Of a DNA stretch of 64,000 bases, positions 38,176 to 48,060 are shown piece by piece. The DNA lies in assembly GCF_013377495.2 (NCBI RefSeq), contig NC_066363.1:8876001-8940000 (forward strand). The letters are read 5' to 3'. Each line of letters starts with the position of its first letter. The first letter of the stretch is position 1. The position numbers and the translations under genes were made by a program. The stretch comes from Cygnus atratus (taxonomy: Eukaryota > Chordata > Aves > Anseriformes > Anatidae). The notes beneath the pieces are model-generated. The model was not told the origin of the DNA and did no database searches. It worked only from the letters and a program-made list of their open reading frames with translations.

Positions 38176-38569
38176 CAGCTCCCAGCACCGCACCCCGAGC
38201 CCTCAGCACCGCTCTCCCCCCACTCCCAGCTCCCAGCACCGCGCACCGCGCACCCGGCTCCGCGCTCCTCCGCAGCCGCGCAGCGCAGCGGGGCGGGCGG
38301 TGGCGCCGTGGCCGAGGCGCGCCGCCGCGCTCCCGGGGACCGGCCGATTTAAGGTGGTCGGCACGAGATGGTGCCCAACGCCGCCGGTCCCTCGCCCCCC
38401 GGAGAGCCGGCAAACGTGCGGAAAATCAGGCCCGAGGAGCGGGGAGAGTTTGGGAAATTCCCCCCCCACGCCCCCCCGCCCCGGCACACACACACACACA
38501 CGCACACCCCCTCGCCGTCCACTCCCCGCCTAGTCCTTCCAGGCGAGTCCTGTTCCAGCGCTGAAGGTG

Positions 38570-39060
38570 GGGCTTAAATGTATTAATATTAAAAAAGCGC
38601 TGTTGACCTATATTTGGAGGAAACCCATTTCCAGTGCCTAGATTGCATGTAGTTTCAGAAACTCCGGGATTGGCAGAGCAATTGACTTCACCGAGCTCTC
38701 TGGTGAGCATGAATAATAATTATGAGGTGACTCTTTGAGAGGTTCTCTCTCTCTCTTTCTCTCTCTCTTTTTGCATAAAATGGTTCCGCAATACGATTCC
38801 ACCCGAGATCCAATATTTACCCAGTTGTAAACCTTGTGCCATCAGATTTTTTAAAACAGAAGGTGATGCAATGCTGATAAGTTGCAAGTCCCTCCCCTAT
38901 GGAAGTACCAGAGCATTGGCGGCGAGCATCCTTAAAGAAATATCAATATATTTACGCTCTGATGGGCACAATTGCAAATGATGGTATTGCAATACGAGCT
39001 ATATAATACGGAATCAGGAGAGGAATGGTCGATCCGGCTTCAGCTGCCTTTTGTGAGTGC
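38570..39060. promoter_or_regulatory. CNE-like block in SHH intron 1 near exon 1
   Basis: AT-rich non-repetitive sequence apart from a CT tract (about 38745-38770). It contains ATGTATTAATATTAAAAAAG, GAGCAATTGAC-like words, CATGAATAATAATTATGAGG (three homeodomain cores), CAATATTTACCC and AATTGCAAATGATGG (octamer-like). Its motif density and position suggest regulatory DNA. Conservation was not tested. Confidence 0.35.
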
Positions 39061-39189
39061 ACGACTGCATGCCTACTAAATTTAGAATATGCTCGCGAGG
39101 AGAAAAAAAAAAGAAGAAGAAGAAGGATAAAATGAAATGAAAGAAAAAAAAAGAAATGAAATCAAATAAAAAGATCAAGTCAGCAGGCG

Positions 39190-39400
39190 CACCAACCGAG
39201 GACTACGCTTGTAATAATGAGTGAGTGGCCTGGCGGTCACTATACACTTGGGGTCCTCTGAGCTGTATGCAATTCGTTTGATCAAAGTGCATCCTTGGGG
39301 ACAAATGCAAACAGCAATCGCTAAACCAAGTTACAGGGAACGCCATGGCACGGTAATGACTGTAAGTATCACACAGATCCCCCACCAAATATCTAGCCAG
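39190..39400. promoter_or_regulatory. CNE-like block with palindromic TCF/LEF site
   Basis: Lies 200-400 bp from exon 1 in intron 1. It has TTTGATCAAAG (39277-39287), which contains the TCF/LEF core on both strands, and ACAAATGCAAACAGC just after it. Wnt input to SHH expression is known in several tissues; its use of this site is a guess. Confidence 0.35.
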
Positions 39401-39599
39401 CTCCAGCTCCAGCCCCTGCTAACTTGTCCTGGATAGATGGGGTTTACATTCAATGGGGGAAACTAGCCGAGTTTGGAGGGGCGGGGGGAGGAGGGGGAGA
39501 GGAAAAGGGGGGGCTTTCAAAAATACTAAGACAGATGCGTCCTTTAGGATTGCTCAGAGAGGTTAACAAACACAAATACAGGTATCTCTGTGGCTCTAC

Positions 39600-39908
39600 C
39601 TGAGTCATCAGTCTGTCAGCTCCCGTGTTCTCTTCATCCTTAAAAATAATGTCAGGGTTGTAATTTGGGGTTAGTTCTTTAAATCTCTCGGAGTTTCTTG
39701 TGATCTTCCCTTCATATCTTCCACTGGCCCCTAGGGTCTTCTCTGCCACATTGGGAATAAACTGCTTATAGGCTAAAGGGGTCAGCTTTTTGGGGTGTCT
39801 CCTTTTTCCAATGCCCCTGCCTGGTCCACAAGTCAGCCCAGAGGAGACTAAAAGAGCGCAGATGAAGCCCACCAAGAGAATTCTTGTCAACAGCAGCATT
39901 TCGTCCAT
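39600..39908 (-). CDS. SHH: Sonic hedgehog exon 1 (signal peptide and N-terminal signalling domain)
   Basis: From ATG at 39908-39906 to donor CAG|GTAGAG at 39600: 309 nt, 103 codons, phase 0, ending RLMTQ as in all vertebrate SHH. Residues 1-26 are a signal peptide (MDEMLLLTRILLVGFICALL then VSSGLT). Cys27 of CGPGRG is the mature N-terminus, palmitoylated by HHAT. The basic heparan-sulphate-binding Cardin-Weintraub motif KRRHPKK is at 35-41. The segment after it (LTPLAYKQFIPNVAEKTLGA) is the pseudo-active-site/Patched face found in all vertebrate SHH. Chicken starts MVEMLLL as I recall; here residue 2 is Asp. An ORF reading extends three codons upstream from a TTG, which I reject as the start. 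The exons sum to 425 residues. Confidence 0.98.
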
Positions 39909-40150
39909 TGAATCCAATTACTTCAAAGCTCTCTGTGCCTATCCCTGGCTGTCTCTCTAGAGCTCTCTCTCCTCCTATGTCCTTGTCTGCTTTCTGAATC
40001 GTATACTATCCACCGATCCCTAGCAAGACAGGTGCTGGAATGGCAGGCTTTAGGTCGCTGATAACGGAACACATCGGAGTTTGGTCGGGAGACAGCAAGC
40101 GAGAGACAAAAAGGGTCTGATTTTAATGGTAGCAAAGCAAGACGCTTGTG
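39909..40150 (-). other. SHH: SHH 5' UTR (approximate)
   Basis: Region between the predicted TSS, about 25-35 nt after the TATA element, and the SHH ATG. No splice acceptor is needed. It contains one upstream ATG (40074-40072) with its own stop. The exact TSS is inferred. Confidence 0.6.
40006..40074 (-). CDS. Upstream ORF in SHH 5' UTR, 22 codons
   Basis: ATG at 40074-40072, stop TAG at 40008-40006, 22 codons (MCSVISDLKPAIPAPVLLGI then GG), closing 97 nt before the SHH ATG. The start context is weak (C at -3, T at +4), so most ribosomes could scan past it. It is not in frame with, and does not overlap, the main CDS. The peptide has no recognisable family; a role, if any, would be translational control. 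It depends on the TSS being upstream of 40074. Confidence 0.4.
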   Translation of the reverse strand: MCSVISDLKPAIPAPVLLGIGG

Positions 40151-40170
40151 AGAGGAGTCTGCCTTTAGTT

Positions 40171-40180
40171 CTATATTATA
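40171..40180 (-). promoter_or_regulatory. SHH: SHH TATA element
   Basis: The minus strand reads TATAATATAG about 265 nt upstream of the SHH ATG, followed 25-35 nt later by a plausible start region (GGCAGACTCC). It is the only good TATA-like word close to exon 1. Together with the CCAAT box it defines a focused tissue-specific type of promoter. Confidence 0.65.
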
Positions 40181-40200
40181 GCTGCCAGGGCCGAGAGCTG

Positions 40201-40205
40201 ATTGG
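40201..40205 (-). promoter_or_regulatory. SHH: SHH CCAAT box
   Basis: CCAAT within TTGGCCAATCAGC on the minus strand, about 20 bp upstream of the TATA element and near -55 to -60 from the predicted TSS, the usual NF-Y position. Confidence 0.6.
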
Positions 40206-41080
40206 CCAAGGCGAGACAAGCTTGTCTTCTGATGTTTTAACCCTCAAAAAGGCAACAAATTCTTGAAAGATTTTTTTTTTCCTTTTACCTGAAGGGCTTG
40301 GAGCTGAAAGGGGTGGAGATTGAGCTTTCTTGGGATAACATCAATTACACGCTGTTTTTTTTTTTTTTTTCTTAAAAAAAAAAAAAACTTTCTTGGCAGA
40401 ATGGTACATTTGTCAGCAAGAGGAACAGATGCCTCTGTGAAATAAAAAAATAATAAATAAATAAATAAGATTAGCAAGCTGCCTCGGTGCAAGGCAAGTT
40501 TCTAAGGGCAGCTGCAGGGAAATAAAATGCCGAATTATCGGGGAACAGTGCAAATAGAAACATATTGGGGAATTAATAAAGCCCAGGGGAGGCATAATGT
40601 CATTTAGGGGTGATCCCACCTAAGTGGCTTTGTAACAGGTTTCTGCCCCCTGCAAAGAGATACTGCTCTCCCTCATAAAACCACGCATTTTGAAAACACA
40701 CTCCCCTTTTAGCTGATAAATGGCTACTTTGGGGGAAGAAAAAGGCAAGTCTGACAGGAGACGGCAGCTTTGTGAAGTTGGCGTGTCTCACTTTGTATCC
40801 CACAACTGCAAAGTGGAGGGACCCAAGCAACATTTTCTTCAAAGACCAGAGCTACCACCCGCTTTAAAATAAGGTAGTACCTTGGGAAGTGCAGGAAAAG
40901 TCAGCTGATTAAAAATAGATGGTCTCCTGAGCACGCTGGGGCTGTATTCTTTGTTTCTTTGCTCGAAGTCGAAGAGGAGCGTTTTAGACTCCTACACCTC
41001 CTCGCGGGGTGTCATTAAGTTTTTAAGAAAAGCGTAGTGTTGAAAGCATCCGCAAACACAATTAACAGAGATCGATCCAA
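40206..41080. other. SHH proximal upstream sequence
   Basis: Contains T14/A14 runs (about 40357-40386), an AAAT microsatellite (about 40446-40468) and otherwise non-repetitive AT-rich DNA. No gene seen. Confidence 0.4.
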
Positions 41081-41230
41081 GCAAAGTGAATGGAAAGGGG
41101 ATAAGTTTAATGTTAAATTAATTGTTATCTCATGCAGCGTGGCAAGTGATGTCTTTATCCCGATCTCCAAAAGCTACTAATCAGACAAAGGTGTTGAAAG
41201 ACGAGCAAAATTGCAGAGATGGGGATGATA
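41081..41230. promoter_or_regulatory. CNE-like block 1 kb upstream of SHH
   Basis: AATGTTAAATTAATTGTTATC (split as AATGTTAAATTAATTG and TTATCTC), CTACTAATCAGACAAAG and nearby GATCTCC words: homeodomain cores in a repeat-free stretch. Regulatory status is inferred. Confidence 0.3.
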
Positions 41231-42429
41231 GAGCAGGTTAGACAGAAAAGCAGACTCCCATATGAACAAACACTTCTGCTCCTGTAAAGGGCTCATTTGC
41301 TTTTGCTCCAAAGGACATACAATTTCTAGAAACTTCAAGTTTTTAAAGAGTTCTTAAAATTACCAAGATGACATGATGAAGTAATTCAAAGTCCAGTCTC
41401 AGAAAAACAAAACAAAACAAAACAAAACAAAACAAAAACTTTATTTAAGGAAAAAAAAATGCAGCTCTTTGTGGCAAGCAATTATATGGGAGTTTTCCGG
41501 TCTGTGATATAGAGCTGAGTCGTAATCAACTTAAACCACGTGCAAATGGACTTTAAAATTAGTTTTTAAGAAGTAAAAAAAAAAGTTGTATATCCGCAAA
41601 CTGCAACGAGCAGGACAACACGGACTTTCAAGGGACAAAGTGATCTTTTTACGTAAACTTCAGGAAAAAGCCGAAAGAAGCGGTCTGAAAGTCTCAAAGA
41701 GACTCTGACTGGTGCTCTTCCCCCTTGTGCAGCGTATTCTTTTCTTCTGTTATTTATGCTTCTTTGTAGAGCTTGAGTGAATCATTGATTTATCATTCCC
41801 AACTTTAAACTTAGGCGTTTTAACTTGGGAATGGGTAAAAGTTAGAAAGCCAGTAGCTTGTCTTCTAGGTTTTTATCAACCAGCTGAGCTGCAGAAACAA
41901 GTTGTATAACAGCTAAATACCTGCTTCACGCTATTAAAAAACAAACTGAAGTTTTATCTCCCCGTCTGCGTGCATGTGAGAAGACAGATACAAGGAATAT
42001 ATAATTTATACAAAAGAGGGTATGTTCTTTTGATGTGGTTGCTTAAACAGCATGACTTGATATAACAGTTGATTAAACAGTGCCAAGGAATAAAAGCTAC
42101 TCCTAATGGTGTGGGATCCTGCAAATCTTTTATCACCCCTCTTACCTTGTCCCCCTCCCCAAGGAAAGATGATCGATATGCCGGCCGCTGGAAAGAGAGG
42201 CTTTGCAGCGAAGAAGTACCGAGAATAAGGATAAACTCCCTCATTATCAGATTGCCATATGTACAAAGCAGTCACCCAAAGATTAACAGGGAAGGAAACG
42301 CAAAGAAGGAATTAATTAAATGCGAGCAATAAATGCACGGGGAGGGGGGGAAAGGGAGAAATCGGGAAAAGTTGGAACTGGGGGAAGCTCGAAATCACCC
42401 TCCTATCAAATTAGATGTGAAAGAAAGCA
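41231..42429. other. SHH upstream sequence, no gene seen
   Basis: Holds an AAAAC microsatellite (41404-41438). The 41.75-42.33 kb part is AT-rich and non-repetitive, possibly regulatory. No coding exon. Confidence 0.4.
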
Positions 42430-42640
42430 GAGCTGGGGGTGGCTCTGCTCAGTTTCAGCGCAGGCTGCGGCTGCCGGGGCCGGGAGCAGGAGCGGGGCCG
42501 GGCCCCCGGGATGCGCCCCGCTTCTCCTCCGCTCCTTCTCCCGGCTTTGACGAGCTCCCCCGCTTCTGGAGGGGGTTGTGGGGGGCTTCGCAATCGTCAA
42601 GGGTCTCCTAGCAGCGTGCAGGCAGCGGGCACATAACCCT
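42430..42640. other. GC- and CpG-rich island 2.3 kb upstream of SHH
   Basis: A sharp GC-rich, CpG-containing island (GGGGCCGGGAGCAGGAGCGG and similar) in AT-rich surroundings. No open frame with a recognisable domain. It could be a promoter for an upstream or divergent non-coding RNA, or an enhancer CpG island. Confidence 0.45.
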
Positions 42641-44983
42641 CCGACCTGCCTCCTGCCCCTGCTGCAGGGGGATGCTGTAGGGAGCATCGCCGCACACATC
42701 CCTGCCTGCACCTTTTGGCAAGCAACGCCAAACCAGGCAACAAAACCAGCCACCAAGTCGGGCACCTATGCCTTCTTTAGAGGGATTAATCTCTCAGTTT
42801 GTATTATAAAAATCAGTGCTGTGTCCTGTTGTCCCCAAAACCTGCAGGCCGCTTTTTTGCTCCCTGAGGAGGGAGGTCGGGGCCTGTCCAAGCCCTTAGG
42901 GGGGCAGTCAGATGCTCCGCAACCTTTTCCCATGCCCTCCCACACCAAAGCCCTCCCAAAGAGGCCCTCAGGGCCTCACTGGGGCTGCCCAGGTCGAGGA
43001 TGCTCCTGGCTGGGTCTCTCTTGGAGGTGCCACTGGGGTCCCCGTGGGGCCTCCAAAACCCTGGTGGGTGGTGGGGAGCCCCATGAGTCATCTTGACCCC
43101 TGGTTCTCCTAAGTACAGCAGGCACTGGTGCCATGGGCACATCCAGCCTTGACCCCACAGAGTCCTCTTTTTCTTGCTCTTGTGTGCCACAACCACATGG
43201 CCCAGCTTTCCTCACTTCCTTCTGGACTCTTGCAGTGGCTCTGCCCAACCCACCACATCTCCGAGGTTTCCCTCTGCCCATGGGGCCATACACAGGGCCA
43301 TGGGATTGTGCTGGCCTGGGGATATGTCTACTCAAGTGCCCCACTTCACTTCATTATCCCTTGCTGCCATCCAGCAATATCTCCATTTGAGAATCTCAGT
43401 TATTATTTATTTAGTTAGTTATTTATTTTGAAATCTGGACTTGTCTGCTGTTCACTTTGCATGAAAACAGGGAAGGGTTCAGACCTCACAAGTGATGTTG
43501 CTCGTTGGCCAGACTCCCTGAGTTTTCTTGCACTTATGTACTTTTTCTTGATGAATTCCAAAGTACAGGAAGTTCCCTTCAGAAAACTGGAGAGGCAGAT
43601 CTTTGTAGATTTTAAATAGGTCTCAATTATTTATCACCCTTAACAGCCATCTTTAGAGGTCACCTTTAATATATGACTTTTGAAATCAATTACCACTTAT
43701 TAGAGTGTTAAAGCTTCATTCTCGTAGCCTTTTTTGCACCTGTGATGCTTCCCAAGAAATATGGGACCTGAATGCCCATCTACAGGGAAGAAAATCTGAA
43801 TAACTTCAGTGAAAGCAGAGATTACAATAGAGTAAAACTGGTGTAAGTAGCAGGAGAATCAGGCAGGCTTTTCATCTTAAACTTTGTTTGTTTCTTTTAT
43901 ATACCCCACCCTCCTTCATAAAGATGCTAAACTAGTTTATTTAAAGGAGTAGTTCATCTCTGTTTGCCTATCCTGGTGGTATTGCAATATCTCTCTTTAA
44001 AATCAACTTAAAAATTTCACCTTAGAGTTACAGGCTAGCTGGCAACTATTCCTTTATAGTGACAAGTAGATCAGGTCTTATTCCTAGGAATTTCCCTCCA
44101 AAAAAAAAAAATCCACAAAACCCAAACCCAACAAGAACAACAACAAAACCCCAACAAAACCAAAACCCTGGCACCAAAGGGAGAGAAAAATTAAGCTCAT
44201 ATTTTACCACCTATTTTTGTTTGTCAGCAAAAGTCAGGGAGTCAGACAGCTGAAGCCTGGTATCTACTCCGATACACCCTTAGTCTGGCAATAGTCTGTA
44301 GGCATTTCTGCCACAGGAGAAAATATTATGTGTACAGAGAGACAAAAACCAGTTGCTTTTCAGAATAACTCTATCTACAGACATTGACTTTGCAGTTTTT
44401 ATATCCATCTGCTTGTATATTAATGCTAATCATAGGCTTGAATTTGGTCAATAAAGCCTTCCAAAAAGAGCATAGGCAGCATTATTCGTAAGAATTGCTC
44501 TATATGTTTTTTGTGTATATTTTCTGTTAACCTAATTCTTGAAGCAGAGTTTCCCACAGAATTTCTTATGCACTTGTCAGGGCAATACGTGGTGTCTAAT
44601 TATACATTTACAGTGAAATCCTTAGATTTCTCTTCCGGGTCTTTTTTTGTTAAATAACTCAGCCTTTTTTCCATACAAAAGCCCCAGGTAGGAATTATTA
44701 TCATTTCTTTTTCCCTTCCTGGTTTGTTATCCACATCACGTTTCAGCCACTTCCTTCTGGTCATGAGTGGGGGAAAACCCCAAACAGGGCATTTTAATCC
44801 ATGCAGTACCGGTGGGAGGGAAGCAGCCGCTAGGGGAGCTCGACGTTGGGAGCAACCTCCGAGCATCTTCCTCACGGCTTGCACAGCTTTCTGCAGTCCC
44901 CAGCAGAGGCAGCTGGAAAGCAGGTGTTAAGTTAAAAAAAAAAAAAAAAAAAAGCAACAAAGCAAACGGACAAGTTTTGGAGC

Positions 44984-45016
<33 letters not shown>

Positions 45017-46349
45017 TATTATTATTTTAATAGCAGACAATTTTATAACCAAGTATTTGAAAGCCTTTTTTCTTCTTGTCCCTCTCTATACCTTGGATTG
45101 GTGTGTGTGCATATATGTGTGGGTGTGAACATACTGAAGTGCACTGAGGTGAGACGTTATCATGAAGTTAACATACTTCTTAAGTTCCTGGTGACCCATA
45201 TAAATAAGAGATATTGAAATATAGATTCTTAAACAACTTCCATGAATACAACAATATTTAATTTTTAGTCCCACTTGTTATGTTGACTTGCTTTCTTGGT
45301 CATTGGCAAGTTACTTAGATCCAATGTTTGCATCGTATAAATATTGCTAAGAATAAACCTTCAAAAGAAATTATCTCTCTATATATATTTGTTGTTATAA
45401 AAATTGTTAACTGGAGTATTAATGGTTAGTATGTTAATTTGGGTGTTGGCTGTTTATCTGTGGAATTTATCTGGGCAACTGAGTCAATGATCATTAGAGG
45501 ATGTGGGTGTATGAAGAGCCAAAATAGATTTTTTTCCATGCAGATCAATACTAGCAGGTTCTTACTTGGCTGTCTTGGGGTCCCACCTATTCTCTAATGT
45601 ATCTCTGAGTTTGAATAAGCTACTTATTTTATATATAGCAGGTTTGCTGTCTTTGCTTTCTCTTCTGAGGATACTATCAGCTAATAAATTGTGTAAGTTT
45701 AACATAAAAAAGAGTCTATGCTTGATATATATAATTATTATTCACAAATGGCTAATGGAAGAAATACTTTTTTAGTAAGACCTACATCTTAAGATATTGA
45801 TTTCTGTTTAGGGAAAAAAAAAGGCTGATACATGAATAGCATTGCAAAATGCAAGTAATGCTAGCTGTCTGCCTTGTACTGCTACTGCAATTTAGGGAAA
45901 AAGTGCCGAGTCATATTTTGGAATATCAAATGATAATACATCTCCCGGTTCGTGTGATATGACAGCCAGACAGGGGATGCTAAGAGAAACCTGAAGGCAT
46001 GAGATAAATTCAAACTTAACTTGCTGGATCTTGCAGTGTGAGGTTGGCTTGCCCAAAGTACACAAACCAACAGACTGGATCAAGGCTTTCTGTTTGGGAA
46101 GAGATCAGAAACAAAGCTTGCCCTCTAAAGTCCACCTCATAGCCAGATCCAGCCATGGTAACCACTGTATTCACTGGGCCATGGCAGCAGGAGAGGTATG
46201 TGCATGATTGTCTTAGTTTTTCTTGTTTTCTTACATTTGCAGACTATTTTTGAGCATAGTTTACATGTTTTCTTTCTTTTTTCCTGGCATATTTACACCC
46301 CAGCTTTTTAAAATGCTTTGTTCATGCCAGTCAGTTTAGCAATGTGCTT
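42641..46349. other. SHH upstream gene desert, no gene seen
   Basis: Contains an A/C-rich tract (44100-44168), A18 (about 44936-44953) and a TTA microsatellite (about 44985-45028). Overlapping ORFs at 42.6-43.4 kb (to 172 codons) have no domain and lie in moderately GC-rich sequence. Confidence 0.45.
44985..45028. repeat. TTA microsatellite
   Basis: About fourteen TTA units with one interruption. Confidence 0.95.
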
Positions 46350-46760
46350 GTTAAAACAGTTCCTAATATATTGTATATGACTGAAAATGACTTAATTGTT
46401 CTATTTCTTTCTGACCCCAATAAAAAATGTCCCCAATCCTGTTTGAGTCGCTCTCTGTTCACAAGCGCCTACATATATGTCACCGGGTGACTTTGAAACA
46501 CTTCTTAGATATATCAATTCAATTGCTCTTACTTATTTATTTAGATTTGTAATAATGACAGTAAATGGCCATCTGAATCAATCTGGGCACTTTGCAGTCA
46601 TTAATACTGCAGCATCGATATCACATAACACAATTATAGTGCAATAAATTTCCCATATGCCTCGTCTGTTGCACAACGAAAATAAGAGCTCCCTATATCT
46701 ATCACATTGCTCATTTATGTCCTTTCCCTCTAAAACACCTTGATAGCGGAAAAAAGGGCT
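46350..46760. promoter_or_regulatory. CNE-like block about 6.4 kb upstream of SHH
   Basis: Repeat-free AT-rich stretch with GACTTAATTGTTC, CAATTCAATTGC, TGTAATAATGACAG, GTCATTAATACTGC and CATTTATGTCC. Dense TAAT and Sox-like ATTGT cores suggest regulatory DNA. Confidence 0.35.
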
Positions 46761-47879
46761 CTGAAATGTTCCTGAAAGCTTAAAAAACCACCATCCTTTC
46801 CAAGAGAAGAAGCAGATGTGAGAGCTCAGTAAATTGTGTGGGGATGCTCCATTGACTAATACATCCTCACCAACTGAGAAGGGCCCAATCCCTGCAGAGT
46901 CAGCCACTGAAGCTACTTGTGTCAATACCAGAAGTTCTCAGAAGTGCATCTTTCATGAATCTCATCTGGAGCTGAATTGTATGACTGCTCAGCAAGTCTT
47001 CTGGACGCTGATCTCAAGCCACATGAGGCTTTCTAAGCAGAAACCAAAGCCTGAATTTATGCAGAAACCCAGGCAAACCAGAGCAAGTCACTGATTTCAG
47101 TTGTGAAGTCAGCGTGAAGCCAGGACGAGAAGCAGGCCGCCACACTCTGCACCTTCTTCAGCCTCTACGCTGCTTTAAGATTAACAAAATGACCATTTCA
47201 ACAGCTTAATCTCCATGCATGGAAGGTCTAGATTACTGTAGTAAGATTCATATCTAAATATTACAGTCCTCTGTCAGCTCATGATGGAGTGCTGCTTTAG
47301 TGCTGCTTCTTCCTGGGCACGCAGTAACAACATTGATCATTTTTACCTCAAACTGCTTTCTGAAGCATCTTTCCTGGGGGAACAGAGGGAGGGAGGGAAG
47401 ATCGGTGCATGAGGTCCTTTGCTCCTGTGCCAGTGTGGCCTGGGCTGGGACGGGAAACAAGCTGAAGCTGAACCAATGAATTTGAAAAAGCAGTAGCTTC
47501 AAACCTCAGTAATCCCTGGGTTCAAGAAACTGGAATCCTTTTTCCAATTTCCCATAGGATCCCCTTAGAAAACCCATTAGGACGGCCGACTTGACCCTGG
47601 TAGGCCTTGATTCAAAGTCCTCTGGATTCAGCTGGAGTCTTTCTGTTGTTTTCAGTGGATTTTGAATCGCTTTGATGTTAAGTCCGTTACATTTGTGTTG
47701 CTCAGAGCAAACTGCTCTTGGTGCTGTTAACAATTCCTCAGATTCATACATAAAAGCAGAGAGGTAACACAATGGTTTTACAGCATCAAAGTAGCATGCC
47801 CTGCTCAGCTCCCTGGTGAGATTTCTTCTGGTAACTCCACAAGAAACTCTACAGTGTAACAAACTATTAACTATTCATG
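46761..47879. other. Upstream desert, no gene seen
   Basis: Ordinary non-coding sequence. ORFs up to 118 codons have no family signature. Confidence 0.45.
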
Positions 47880-48060
47880 CTAGACAGTTATGTCTCCTTA
47901 GCAATTGTGGCAGTACTGCCCAAATCTGCCGTAACGTGACAACTAATCTATTGGTCAAATTTGTTTGTAGAATTAATCAATTTTAATCAGTAATTGCCTT
48001 TGGGCAATAGTTCAATTATGCCCTCATCTTTTGGCACTCACTATCAAAAAGACATCTGAA
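47880..48060. promoter_or_regulatory. Candidate SFPE1-like element 7.8 kb upstream of SHH
   Basis: The mouse floor-plate enhancer SFPE1 lies about 8 kb upstream of Shh. At the matching distance here is a repeat-free 180-bp block with TGTTTGT (47962-47968, forkhead core), then AATTAATC, TTTTAATCAG and GTAATTGCC in a row (47971-48000), and TTCAATTATGCC. Motif content and distance fit, but identity is not shown. Confidence 0.35.

Larger units (their letters stand above)
37650..38560. other. GC- and CpG-rich block in SHH intron 1
   Basis: About 900 bp of very GC- and CpG-rich DNA, a sharp contrast to the AT-rich sequence on either side. It looks like a CpG island inside intron 1, about 1.6-2.5 kb downstream of the TSS. 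It holds two 21-bp tandem repeats, C-runs and many SP1-like GGGGCGG words. Its ORFs (to 305 codons, plus strand) are low-complexity Pro/Arg/Ala readings and are not accepted as genes. An alternative or antisense promoter is possible. Confidence 0.6.

Noticed and set aside
37647..38564. 305-codon plus-strand and 251-codon minus-strand ORFs in SHH intron 1
   Set aside because: Low-complexity Pro/Arg/Ala products of a GC-rich repeat block; stops are rare there by composition and both strands are open.
39909..39917. SHH start three codons further upstream
   Set aside because: The upstream codon is TTG, not ATG. The ATG at 39908 aligns with the chicken start.
42566..43431. ORFs to 172 codons upstream of SHH
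   Set aside because: Multiple frames open on both strands, no recognisable protein.
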